From Ulota crispa (lineage: Eukaryota; Streptophyta; Bryopsida; Orthotrichales; Orthotrichaceae): DNA of 64,000 nucleotides. The notes beneath the pieces are model-generated. The model was not told where the DNA came from, did not search any database, and was given only the letters and a program-made list of their open reading frames with translations. Where the stretch lies: positions 10,618,727 through 10,682,726 of the forward strand of contig OY987245.1 of the NCBI GenBank assembly GCA_963920765.1, written 5' to 3'. A program made the position numbers and the translations under genes. Within the stretch, counting starts at the first letter, position 1. Every line of letters starts with the position of its first letter. Below, piece after piece: positions 24,041 through 35,127 of this stretch.

Positions 24041-24721
24041 ATTTTGCAAAAACCTTCAGATACTTTGTAAACCAAAGCATTTTTTAGGTTATTACATATG
24101 AAATTTTGATAGTTCAAATTTAGTTAAATGTGGCACCAACTCATCAAGGAACTATAAAAGTTGACATGTTTATTAGGTGGACAAAGCATATAATCATGTA
24201 AATTTCTAGTTCTTCTAATAAATCACTTGTAAACATGGTTGTCACATTGAAATGGCTGTCTATTTGAGTGCTTGTACATTTGAAGTGTTTGATTGAGATC
24301 ATGGTTTGTCTAATGCTGTCAACTCATAGTTGATTTCAAAAAATGATAAAAATGATAAAAAAAACTTACTATGAAAATGTTGGTGACACTCATTGTTCCA
24401 ACATGAAGTCAAAACAAGAATTTAAAACCATATCAAGTACTAGTAGAGATGAAAAATAATAACTTGATTCTGCCTATTTTAAGTCAAAACCCTAAAAATG
24501 TTTGAAAAAACAAGAGTGTTGTTTGACAACGAAATCTCACTTAAGTAACAACCCTTATATGAACTATGGAGTATGGACTTCTAAATTCTAATGACAAACG
24601 GTGAATTGGGCCTAAAATGCAAAAAAATCAAAAGAAGTCATCAATTTGTGACTTTAACGCATTATTTGTTGATTTGAGAAAAAGTGTACAAAGTGGGATT
24701 TCTGGCTTTTTTTTTCTAAAG

Positions 24722-24959
24722 AACGCCATATTCATTGAATTGGGAATTTGTTGATTGTTTTCCAATGAAATGAGATATATATCATCAAGAATTATGCTCT
24801 TTTTGGATAGAAAGTTCATTAACTTCTGAAATTTTGGACAAAAGTTCATTAACTAGGTTTTAGGCAACCTCCTTAATTTGAATTAAGGTGGCAATTTTGG
24901 ATTAAGGTGAGGTTCAAAATGGTACCCATTGTTTTCCCAAATTAATGAATAACACATTC
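24722..24959. mobile_element. 4-bp-TSD MITE, AACGCC variant
   Basis: The left end is AACGCCATATTCATTGAATTGGG, the right end CCCAAATTAATGAATAACAC. The interior, with GTTTTCCAATGAAATGAGATATATATCATC, is shared with the copy at 26285 and the fragment at 13924. No clean target duplication. Confidence 0.6.
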
Positions 24960-25074
24960 TTTGTGATTATGAAGAAAATATCAAGATTCATTACAAAATC
25001 CAAAATTGCTTCCATTTTATTATCATACCTAAGTCTTTAACTAAATATGACCTATCCAAAGTCCATAAACATTA

Positions 25075-25324
25075 AACCCCATATTTGTTAATTTGGGAAA
25101 AATAGGTGTCCCACTTTGTATTCCACCTAAAACCCAAAAAGTTACTTTATACCATATCCAAAGGTATCAGATTCAATCTGAGCCAGTAAGATTTTTTCCC
25201 TTGCAAATTCCTCCTCTCAAGTGAGGACACGTGTAGATTTTAGGAGGCCACCTAAAACCTTCATATCAAAAATTTTGAGAGTCCCAAAATGTACAATTTT
25301 TCCCAAATTAACGAATATGGTGTT
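25075..25324. mobile_element. 4-bp-TSD MITE
   Basis: Ends AACCCCATATTTGTTAATTTGGG and CCCAAATTAACGAATATGGTGTT are inverted over more than 25 bp. Flanks are ATTA and AATA, three of four matching. The interior is homologous to 9594-9866. Confidence 0.75.
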
Positions 25325-25524
25325 AATAATCTTGAAAGTTGAAACTACCATGGTTTCCAAAACAACGATGGCAAGTAATGCAGAATATAAAGTAAGAGGT
25401 ACTTTGGACACTTGTTCAACTCCAGTGACATGCAAAACTTAAGAAAAACATATGCAAATCTTTAGATGTTTAGGCACCTGCGCCACTAACATAAAAAGTC
25501 CCTAATTATAAATAGTCCATTTAA

Positions 25525-25793
25525 AACGTTATTCATTAAATTGAGAAAAAGCACTTTCCCAAAACGTATTATTTTTGGGAATACAAAATTTTGCATTTGT
25601 GAGAATATTTTGGTGACTTTACTGACTTGAAGTGAGTCTTTTTAATAATTCCTATAAGGTGTTTCATCATTGACATAAGATCTTGAAGAATTCATCATAA
25701 TATTCACTCTAATCACCTAAAAACTTTTAAAAAAGTGAAAATTTCAAAAGTCCCAACACGGAAGCTTTTTCCCAATTTAATGAATGACGAGTT
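25525..25793. mobile_element. 4-bp-TSD MITE, divergent copy
   Basis: Ends are AACGTTATTCATTAAATTGAG and CCCAATTTAATGAATGACGAGTT. The interior block AAGGTGTTTCATCAT(T/C)GA is shared with sequence near 6010. The flanking bases do not match, so the target duplication has decayed. Confidence 0.6.
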
Positions 25794-26284
25794 TACTAGA
25801 TAAACCTGTCATTCAGGTAGACCGTGGACTCTCAAGGCCTACAGCATTTCTAATTCTTAGTGCTCCTTGCACTTGAATGTCACTAGGTTTCAGGCTTTCA
25901 GCCACTCCACTAATAAGGATTTGACCATATTAACAATTTTCATCACACCTCCAGCGGTCCAGCGGTCCAGCTTTGCAGACCTGCACAAAAAAAAAAAAAA
26001 ACAAACAAACAAACTCTCCCTTTCTGTGATATCCTGCCTTTCAAACGAATGTACGATAGTCGCAACTGGTCACTATTCTTACCAAAGGATTTCTGAATTC
26101 TTCTGTAGTAGTAGTGCAATTCCCCACACGGCTACCCAAAAGCTGATTCTTGTAGGTTTTTAGTGGCAAAACACGGGTTTGGGGTCTGCTGGCATTACTA
26201 GTAAGCGGCTACTAGCCGCTTTCTTTAAAAGGGTACCATTCTTACAAATATTGGAACTTCTGGGTTTTTTTTTTTTTTTCTGAG

Positions 26285-26530
26285 AACGCCATGATCATTG
26301 AATTGGGAATGCATTGACTGTTTTCCAATGAAATGAGATATATATCATCCAAAAATACCATCTTTTTGAATAAAAAGTTTAGATTTTGGACATAAAGTTT
26401 AAAATTTTGGACAGAAGTTCCATTAAACAGGTTTCAGTTGACCTCCTTAATAAAATTAAGGGGAACTTTCTGGATTCAGGTGCAAAACAAATGGGACCTA
26501 TGGTTTTCCCCTTTTAACGAATATGGTGTT
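26285..26530. mobile_element. 4-bp-TSD MITE, AACGCC variant
   Basis: It has ends AACGCCATGATCATTGAATTGGG and CCTTTTAACGAATATGGTGTT and an interior like 24722-24959. It lies about 290 bp before the tandem repeat in the IPT9 promoter region. Confidence 0.65.
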
Positions 26531-26815
26531 CTAGTAAGTTAAGAGTAAACCAGGAAGTTAGCAGTTAACGACGCTTTGCCTCTGACTGGCACCAAGTTAC
26601 ATCAAGCCAAAAAAAAATTACCTGCTTTATAATGAATGACGACAAAGGTGATTAGGTGAATTTCAAACTCAACAACGTCACAGTCCACCCAATGCTCCAC
26701 GCTCCCGATGGGATGCCAAGCTGCACGATCACTGACTCGTCCTTCAACACGCCATGGCCAGGCAAGCTGCTGCACACCAGTGGACGGCCCTCATGACGAG
26801 ACTCCAACCTTCACA

Positions 26816-26887
26816 ACATCGAGAATTCACTCGACACAGAAAATTCACACAACACCGAGAATTCACGTGACACCGCGAATTCATTCA
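26816..26887 (+). promoter_or_regulatory. Four 18-bp direct repeats with a G-box, IPT9 promoter region
   Basis: Four head-to-tail 18-bp units (26816, 26834, 26852, 26870) share ACACCGAGAATTCAC. The third unit contains a G-box core CACGTG at 26864-26869. The array ends 45 bp before a TATATAAA box. That it controls the IPT9-like gene is inferred from position. Confidence 0.6.
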
Positions 26888-26932
26888 AGCTCTATTTAAT
26901 CTCGTTTGGTGGCTGCTGCTTCAAATGCAACG

Positions 26933-26940
26933 TATATAAA
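26933..26940 (+). promoter_or_regulatory. Candidate TATA box of the IPT9-like gene
   Basis: TATATAAA lies about 525 bp upstream of the ATG. A start near 26965 would give a long leader, probably with a 5' UTR intron: the ATG follows an acceptor-like TTTTGTGTGTGCAG (27443-27456) by eight bases. Confidence 0.45.
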
Positions 26941-27464
26941 CACGGAGGAGCACCTGCTGCGGCTCATTTTCATTCCTTGTGACTCAGTTTCTGCAAGTTC
27001 TGTTGCGCTTGTTGTGCCCTGTGGTGGTTGCTTTCGGCTTCAATTCTTCATGCACCAGGGAGATCGTCGTCTGCTTGTAGCGTTCACGGAGGCTTTCACA
27101 TCTTCGTCTTCGTTTCCATGGGTACTGCTTTCTCTCAATTCTGCTCTTTGTTGCAGTTTCAAAACAATATTAGCGAAAAGCATGACATTTGGTCGTCGCA
27201 AAAACCTTCGTACCCTTCCCTCGTCTTCTTTTCGACGGCTTGAATTTTTCGTGACGTTAGCTGTAGGTTGTCCATGCGATGCTGCTGAGGGTACCTTGCT
27301 TCAGTTATGGAGAGACAATGTGAGGTTCCTCCGCTTTTCTTTACCTGACATGCTTATGTTTTCCGATCCCAAATCTTTGCACATTTCCTGGTTTTTGGGT
27401 CGCATTTCTAACGTAAGCAAGTAAATTGCAACTGAATTCGTGTTTTGTGTGTGCAGCTTCTACC

Positions 27465-29272
27465 ATGTCGACCTCTCTTGCTTTTTCAAGGAGCTTCGTA
27501 AACCAGCGTCCTCTAGAGGGGGCATACCCCCTCAGAGGTGCCACATTTCCCAGGTGGGCTTCATGTCACGTTCCCAAGTATGCTAGAGGGGGCGCAGGAG
27601 GCCGACTGGTGGTCATCGTCGCAGAGAATGTGCAGACCAGGGAACCCCCTTCCCGGACCAAGCGGGTGATGGTGGACGTGCCCTGGAGATTGACCAAGCC
27701 TAGAGTGATACTGATTTCAGGCCCTACTGCGTAAGTGACGTTAATTCCATCTCTGCTGAACATGTTACACCGTGAAAACTAGATTCAAATGTTAACTTTG
27801 TAATTTTAGGCTTTCATTTTTACTGCGTCTAACAGCTCAGTATCCGGAGGTCCCAGCTCCCTCGGATAATGTCCAAAAAAGCCATGTCTGAAGCAACTCC
27901 TATAACACCTCTGGAAAGCAGAGAACACAAAAAGACTCTCGACACCAACCCCTCTTCCTGTCTCATTGTGATCAGAGAGGTTCCTTACCCGACAGTTGTG
28001 GTGTATTAGTATACTAATTAAACTTGCATGAAGAGAGTACTTACATACTAAGCACGTCAAGCTAACATGATATGCTTGTGTGAGGGGCGATGGGGAAATT
28101 CGGTATTCTAAGCTGCTTCTTCCCTGGAATAACAACTCCCAAAGTTTATTCCATCTCTTATTCAGAACCTGCCGCCTTGTTATCGATTGGCTGACAATGC
28201 TCAACAAACTTTTCTTTTCTCGAGAAGTAATGCAAAGTTACGTGGTTTTTCAACATGAAAATCAGCCTTTGCTTGAACTAATCATGATGCAATCATTGCT
28301 TCTAAATCTTCTTTCAGAGTGGGAAAGACCCGCCTTTCCATCGAGCTTGCCAAGTCCTTGGGAGGCGAGATCGTCAATGCCGACTCAGTGCAAGTCTACC
28401 AAGGCCTTGACATCGGAGCCGCCAAGGCAACGCTTGAGGAGCGCCGAGGCGTGCCTCACCACGTCATGGACTTGGTGCTGCCCACCGTGGACTACACCAC
28501 TGATAACTTTGTCGCCGACGCCAGAGCCGCCACCGAGCACATCCTCTCTAGGGGGCTGGTCCCTATCGTCATCGGTGGTACGGGCATCTACATGCGCTCC
28601 TTCATGCAAAACAGAGCCAAGATCACATCTCACACCTTTGATGGCGAATGCGCCATCGATGATCACCAGTGCAATGCAGATTGGGACTGGGACTACGACT
28701 TCCAGGCCTACTTTCTGTACCAGCACCGCGCAGACCTCTTTCCACGTGTTGACATCCGATGCGAGCAGATGATACCAGCTTTGCTGGAAGAGACCTCGTG
28801 GCTGCTAGACCTGGGTGTGAGACCTCGCACCAACACTGCTTCTGCTGCGATTGGATACGAAGAGGCCATGGATCTGTTGCTAGAAGCGCGCCAGGCCGAG
28901 GGGGTCATCACGGAGGAGAGGTTCTTGGAGTTCATCAGGCTGTTCATGCACAACTCCAAGGGCTTGGTGAAGAAGCAAATCGCGTGGTTTCGCAAGGATG
29001 TCAGGAGCGACGTTCGCAAGTTCAGGTGGATCCGGGCGGACCAGCCGGTGCATCTGATGGTTGACGGCTTGATCCGGGAGTACCGGAGACCTGTGGAAGA
29101 GGTGAGCAAGTTGTCAATGGGGGAGGACCTGAAGGCTGCTAGTTGGAAGGAACAGAAGCGAATGAAGCAGTACAGGCCTACAATCAAGATTTACTCGGAT
29201 GCCATGCTGGTTGCAAGTGCACTTGAGTGGATCAAGTCCACCCAAGGTGGTCGTCGATCGAAGTGCCTTTAG
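27465..29272 (+). CDS. IPT9: tRNA dimethylallyltransferase, IPT9-like, internally shortened
   Basis: This enzyme family moves an isopentenyl group from DMAPP to A37 of tRNA, a source of cis-zeatin-type cytokinin. Exons 27465-27730 and 28318-29272 join in frame to 406 residues. Residues 1 to about 75 are Arg/Ser-rich and look like an organelle transit peptide. The P-loop GPTAVGKT (86-93) is split by the intron. NADSVQVY (109-116), PHHVMDL and IGGTGIY (174-180) are intact. The C-terminal half (YDF at 215, DLFPRVDIRCEQM, AIGYEEAM, KKQIAWFRKD) resembles plant IPT9. Between IGGTGIYM and YDF only about 34 residues remain; IPT9/MiaA proteins have roughly 80 more there, including the conserved DP...ND..R..RALE block. 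The frame is open, so the gene may be expressed, but normal activity is doubtful. The assignment to IPT9 rather than other IPTs rests on the C-terminal half. Confidence 0.85.
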
Positions 29273-30006
29273 TTTTTCTGATTTTTCAGCAGGTCCTGGA
29301 TGCTGCAAGAGTCGGGAGTTCATCCCTCATGGATGGTAGGTAGGTCGGCGTATAGGCGAGAAGCAGAGATGGAAAATGCACGACTGGAACTGTGACCAAG
29401 TAGTCCAGGGAACCAGCGATTCTTAAGATCTTCAACTACAAGACTTCGCTTTCTCTGAGCAACACCACTGACGTTGCTCTCAATTTTAAGAGTTCGTTTA
29501 AAGTTAGATTTTCAAGGACTTGTCTGTTTTGAAAGTGATTTCACACTTTTGTTTCTGACATGAAGACGACTGCCGATATCAATGTATATCACGTGCTGAC
29601 GTGCTTAGTGTGAAAGGTATCCTATAATTTTCTCCAAACCGTAAGGGGATGGAAGTGTTTACTTACTAATTTACATGTTCCTAAATGTTATTCTCACACG
29701 TTGCGTTGCCCCCAGTCTTGCTGCCTGTAAGAAAAATGCGACCAAGCATGCACAGTGCTCGTATGGCAGTATAAGCCAGAGGTGGAGTGTCCTCTGTAGG
29801 TTAGGCATTTAAGTTCCACAAAATGGAAGTTGGACAGTGCAGCACACCGGATTTAGTGCAGTATTAATACTAGGGACCGTCGTGAACCATTTCTCTGAAG
29901 GAGAAGCTAAGAGATACCATACCAGAGCCTGATTTGTGAGGAGCACGTCAAAATATAAATGCAAGATACTAGTAGTGGTTGACATCATGGATGAACGCCC
30001 ACACAT

Positions 30007-30865
30007 GTACAGTCAGATACAACAAACATACGAACTGCCATTTTTGAGGCTGTTTGTTTTTTGGTGGAATGCCAAGTATAATGGATACATTTTTTTCAAG
30101 AAAAATTACCATGGCATCCTTACATAGTCTCAATCCAGCATGTCAAATAAGTTTCAGAAAAGAAAAACTGAATTTTTTAAGTGATTTTCTTTGGTTTTAC
30201 ATGATATTTTATAAAAAACAAGTAGTGATGAGTTTTTGAGATTTGATTTCATGGGTACAAAGAAAACGTCCATATGCACATCTTCCATGCTAAAAAAATA
30301 CCCCCTTAAGTAACAAAAATTTGATTAATAAAAGATTCTATGAAACTTGAGATATGCCCAATTTTGTAATATATATAGATTTTTTATGAAAATCAAATTT
30401 TGTTGTTTGACTCAAATATTGTGACTAAGTTTGTATCTTCAATCATGATATCTTGTTTACTTGATGAAAAACTAGTTAAAAATGAAAGATATGTATTTTA
30501 CAAAATTTGGGCCTATCACAAGTTTCATTGAATCTTTTATTGATCAAATTTTTATTACTTAAGGGGGTGTTTTTAGCATGGAAGATGCTCATGTGGATGT
30601 TTCCTTTGTACCCATGAAATCAAATCTCAAAAACTCATCACCACTTGTTTTTTATAAAATATCATGTAAAACCAAAGAAAATCACTTAAAAAATTCAGTT
30701 TTTCTTTTGATATTTGGCATGCTGGATTGAGACTATGGATTGAGACTATGTAAGGATGCTATGAGAATTTTTCTGAAAAAAATGTATCCATTATACTTGG
30801 CATTTCACCAAAAAAACAAACGGCCTCAAAAAGGCAGTTCGTATGTTTGTTGTACCCGACTGTAC
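30007..30865. mobile_element. 859-bp foldback transposon, TSD CAT
   Basis: The arms start GTACAGTC(A/G)G and run inward for over 300 bp with few mismatches (for example AACAAACATACGAACTGCC and ACATGATATTTTATAAAAAAC with their complements). CAT flanks both ends. In the left duplication arm (13600-13650) the flanking sequences are contiguous, so the element entered after the duplication. No transposase ORF; superfamily not identified. Confidence 0.85.
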
Positions 30866-31701
30866 CATTCTATCCACACTTGCCTTGATCGCACGTCTTC
30901 AATTCTAGGCTGCGTGTTGTTGGACCCATAAGGTAAACAAAAAGTACCTCCTTGCGACATCCACGATCATAAGAATAGCCAGCCAAACAATTTCCAGACT
31001 CGGTTGAGCATGTTTCGTTCCCCACCAACCAGAATTCAAACGTCCTCCACTTATACAAAACCAAACATTTTCAATAACATCATTCTTTTTTCATCCATCT
31101 TCATTACGGCACTTGCGCACTCGATCGAACTACAGCCGTTTGAAAACAGAACAATCGTCGATGCGGCTTCTTGCGACTAAGAGTGGGGTTTCAGATATTG
31201 TGCGGTAACAACTTCTACCAGATCCACAAGCTCAGACAACCAAGGGTTTTAACAGAACCTGGAACAGAATGTGAAGGCTGGACCAATAAGCACCTCAGAT
31301 CGCCAAGCGCATCGGAACCTCTGATGCTTGAGGACTAGCACCTATCAAAGGACCTCCTTACTTCATCCACAAGTGCCACACACACACAAAACCATTCCAA
31401 CTTCTCTTCACCTTATTTTCTTCAAGGGGATGCTTTGATCTCTCCAATCTGGAGTTTGCATTGTCCAGAGCTACTCTACATACGGCATCCCGATATTTCC
31501 ATTCATTTTCAAGCAAGACTACAGCTATGAGAACCCGATGGCCACAATATATACAAAACCCTTTTGCAAGGGTGTAACATGCTTTATATCAACGTTTAAT
31601 CATCAATACACATCAGGCAGACGCCTGCGTTTCTCTCCGCGGCTACGCCGGAGTCATGCATATGCTGGATCCCAAGGGACCATCTTCATACAAGCTGAGC
31701 A

Positions 31702-32091
31702 TTACCAGTCATGGAATTTAACGGGAGGCTTCCCTGCTTCGTTGCGGTAGAACCCATCCGCCCGCACGTGCCACTCGCAATGCGTGCAAGGCCGACTCAC
31801 CTCGTCAATCCACACGTCGAACACAGGCGTCTGGTTTCTCCACCCAAAACCGCACCAGAACAGCGTGTTGCGCAAATAGTTGGGCGAGAACCCCCACCCG
31901 TACTTCCCTCCTGCCGCCACGTAGTGCTGTCCCAGGTCATTGTCGCCGGACTTGCAATGCAAAAAGATGGTGTCGCCAACTTCGTTGAAGATGTTCACGT
32001 CCGCTTTGCTGGCGTACGCCATGCTAGCAGATACAGTCACCAGCAGCAGCGCCGCCAGCCACATCGGTGCCATCGTGGACTTCGCCATCAT
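31702..32091 (-). CDS. Secreted S1-family protein, right copy
   Basis: The 129-residue product is nearly identical to the one at 12378-12782: same signal peptide, HCKSGDNDLG, TLFWC, CTHCEW and DGFYR motifs and all four cysteines. It lacks five residues (15 nt in all) between Asp-Glu and the CTHC motif, where it reads DEVSRPC. The ORF is intact, but the aligned TATA-like stretch and the AATAAA hexamer of the left copy are both changed here, so expression may differ. Start at the first of two ATGs; an acceptor-like sequence just upstream is conserved between copies, as expected for a 5' UTR intron. Confidence 0.88.
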   Translation of the reverse strand: MMAKSTMAPMWLAALLLVTVSASMAYASKADVNIFNEVGDTIFLHCKSGDNDLGQHYVAAGGKYGWGFSPNYLRNTLFWCGFGWRNQTPVFDVWIDEVSRPCTHCEWHVRADGFYRNEAGKPPVKFHDW

Positions 32092-34210
32092 TCAGTATCT
32101 GCAACAACAGGCAACAAAACACCGAACCGTATGAGTAACCCCTTACTCGACCTTAGAGCTCCGCAAACTTGCAGGAACACACAACGGAGAGTGTAAAGCA
32201 AACAACGTGAGCTTGAAGGAAGAGAGGAAGAGAGTGTGTTGCGGTCAGTTTGTTCGGTTGAGGGCGGTTCTATTGACATCCCTTACAACTAGCAAAACGC
32301 CCTACTAACACCATAGATTAGCTACAAAGACGACGACACCAGAGATGACTCAGCAAGAACACAGTATGATACATCATGAACTTGCAAGGACGCTCTACAG
32401 CGCAGAACGGTTCGTGATGGAGGAGGAGTCCTGCAACTACACCGATCATGAAAAGAAGAAAAAGAACTGCAAGGGAGCTGTGATGAAAAATCCACGAGCA
32501 CCGAGGGTGTGGTGTATGTACTACCTCCGTGCAGAACTGCAGAGCCGCTCTCTCTCCTGCTGCGTTGCGACGTCCTAGACCCTTCGAAATGCAAATGGTT
32601 AGCTTTGGGGCTTCTAGGACGGTGTTTTCTAGTTGCAGGATCTGCCCATATCTCGGTTAGAGGCTTGAAATTTTGGTTTGGAGTCGTTCGTTCTCGACGA
32701 GCCTACTTGGTTCTAGAAGGTGACGTGTCGAGCACTAGTTGGCTTCTTGTGTCATTTGAGACTTGAGATAGGGATGAAGGTCACATTTACAGATTATGGA
32801 AATCATTGACGCGTTGACGGTCACTTGGTGGGTAATCTGTTTGAGGACCTTTGTTTTATCCAAGTCTCCAAATGTTTTACCGTCTTCGCATTTCACGGCT
32901 TCACCGCCCTTCAGACTTCAGTACTTCAGTAGGAATGCTGCTCCAGTGACATTCATGTTGAGAGCTGGAAAGTTTGCAAGGACCTCTGCATTCATTTGTC
33001 TATCAAATGCCTTGTCTGAGCTGTTTCCTTTCAAAGTCTTAATTTTTAATTTGTTTTTGTGACAAAAATTCCGAAGCCGTTTTGAGAAACGTCTCCTAAG
33101 AGTTGAGAATGTTGCAAAACTGAAAATGGGCTTGTAAGAAATCACGTGCGTTGGGGATCATTCCAAACTATGAAGGTCCAAATGTACACCAAAGGTATCC
33201 AAGGTGTTCAAGGTGTCCAGTGTAGTATACTAGAGTAAACAAGACATTAAAAAATCTCCATATTTGTGATGAGTAGTGTGAACGCACATAAATGTGTATT
33301 TGGCACTGGCACACTGCAAGGAAGGTTTGGAACACATCACTTGAATGAATGATTTTTTGGTGAATGTGCTGCTACATAATTAGGGCCCAAAATCACCTAG
33401 TGAGATTAAAAATCACATGTCGATGATAAATTGGGATTAATTGAGAAGGATTCAATGTGACATTTGTTAATTAGGGAAAAAAACATAAACTTGGGACTTC
33501 TGAATCTTATGTTTTTAAGAGATTTCCGGGAGAGTGAGTCATGTAATCAGATTTAAGGTGATCACCTTAATTTGCTGCAAATCGGTTTAAGGTAATCACT
33601 TTGAACCTAATTACATCTTATGTTTGCAGCATAAGTTTAAGGCGATCACCTCAAACTTGATTTCATTTACTTTAAAAATTAAATTTCATTAATAACAAAT
33701 CAATGAGATCGGTATTGGGAGTGCTTACCTTCCAATTATCCCGCTTATTAACAATATCCATGGTGGCTTTGGGAGAAGTGTTGGTGCAAGCCCTTTTTAG
33801 TATGCCCATGTCCTTGTAAATTTGACGCACATGTACCACGTTCTTTGCCCACGTAGATTTGAGTGGGTTCATGAAGTTGAACGTGTTGTAGTATTCTGAA
33901 ATTGGTTGGATTTTCCATGCTTCTCGATTCCAAACAATTTGCGTGGTTCACATTCGCAACAAGGCATTCTGTTCCTCAGGCACGCCGATTTTCTTCGTGT
34001 AGGGTTAGCTTTAAGCTTATATTACCTAGGAAAAATCGTGGAGTCATTATGTTATTCACTTCATAATATTGTCATACTGGATGCTTACTGTTGATTAGGC
34101 GCCTTTATTTTTCAATTCTATTTGGTTGATCTGCGTGTAAATTTGTGGTCATTTCGTCATTCAACTTTCATTAGTCAAATATGCTGAGGGCAACTCGATT
34201 ATTTACCATA

Positions 34211-34383
34211 CACTAGTAGAAAACCACGTTGGAACACACTAAAAAATGTCTAGTGGTTTATGTTGCGTTCCATGTTTTTAATGCAAAATTTTGTTGGATA
34301 GCGCAAGATTTTGCTGTGTTTAGCAAAATTTTGCGTTAGAAACATGGAATTCAACATAAACCACTGGACATTTTTGCCTGGTG
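34211..34383. mobile_element. CACTA-like MITE or foldback
   Basis: It starts CACTAGTAGAAAA, typical of plant CACTA ends, and finishes GCCTGGTG. An inner inverted repeat pairs 34234-34280 with 34335-34383 (AATGTC(T/C)AGTGGTTTATGTTG). The 3-bp flanks (ATA/ATT) do not match exactly. Confidence 0.5.
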
Positions 34384-34389
34384 ATTGCA

Positions 34390-34475
34390 GAACTTGAAAC
34401 TTTGACTTGTACGGATAGAGGGACTCGAACCCCCACAAACACCATAGTCGCCAAAACAAGAGCTTTTGCATCGCA
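34390..34475 (-). repeat. Candidate tRNA-derived SINE, copy 1
   Basis: On the minus strand GGGGGTTCGAGTCCCTC resembles a T-arm/B box, preceded by GCGATGCAAAAGCTCTTGTTTTGGC. The copy at 40205-40310 has the same arrangement (GTGATGGCATAAAGGCCTGGG then TTTTGGC, GTGTTCGATTCTC). It cannot fold as a normal tRNA. Ends are not defined. Confidence 0.4.
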
Positions 34476-34490
34476 TTTACAGTATGCTTA

Positions 34491-34994
34491 GAGCGTCTCC
34501 ACTGGTTGGCCAAGGGAATGATACGCCATATGGTTTAGCATGGCCCCTTCATGGAGAATCAACTTGTTATATAATTCCCATGTCCACTGGATTGAGTTTA
34601 AGAGGACGCGTTACAAGGTTTGGAATTAAAAGCTATGCCAAAAATATATAGCTGCAATTTTTGGATGCTCCAGGCATCTTTGCCATAGCAGCATGGGATG
34701 CTTTAGGCATCTTTGCCACAACACCACGGGCAGATCACTAGTTTAGACTTTAGAGAACTGAAGGCAAATAAATTGGGGCCTCACCAACCATCAAGGCAAT
34801 AAATAAAAGTGTCAGAGCCACAATTCAAGCACGCTACAAATAAAAACTACCATGACAGCTGAGAGTTCCTAGAGCTTTTTTGGCACAGTTGGGCAAAATT
34901 TGCCATCACCGTGTCAATGCTAGACACTCTAAAATCAGAAACGACCCTAAGGCCACGGGAAATCACAAGCTGGAGCCAACCGGTGGAAATGCTC
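34491..34994. mobile_element. PIF/Harbinger-like MITE, TSD TTA
   Basis: Ends GAGCGTCTCCACTGG and CCGGTGGAAATGCTC are inverted and flanked by TTA at 34488-34490 and 34995-34997. It is the opposite-orientation relative of 6663-7165. Confidence 0.78.
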
Positions 34995-35127
34995 TTATCA
35001 TTGATGTCATAGAAACAACAGCTCTCTATTTCTTCCCGTGATCTTGGCATGGCAAAGAGGCCCTGCAATTACAGGCAAAGGCTTTGCTTGTTGAAAATAT
35101 GTCAGGTTGAGAGTATGTTGTAAGCCA

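Larger units (their letters stand above)
29815..33455. repeat. Inverted segmental duplication, right arm
   Basis: This is the reverse-complement partner of about 10475-13880. It contains the second S1 gene and an 859-bp foldback insertion (30007-30865), and lacks the two MITEs of the left arm. The spacer between arms is about 16 kb. Outer limits are approximate. Confidence 0.9.

Noticed and set aside
26906..27424. 172-codon plus-strand frame upstream of IPT9
   Set aside because: It overlaps the likely leader just after the TATA box, has no recognisable domain, and cannot splice in frame to the IPT9 ATG exon with the visible donor and acceptor.
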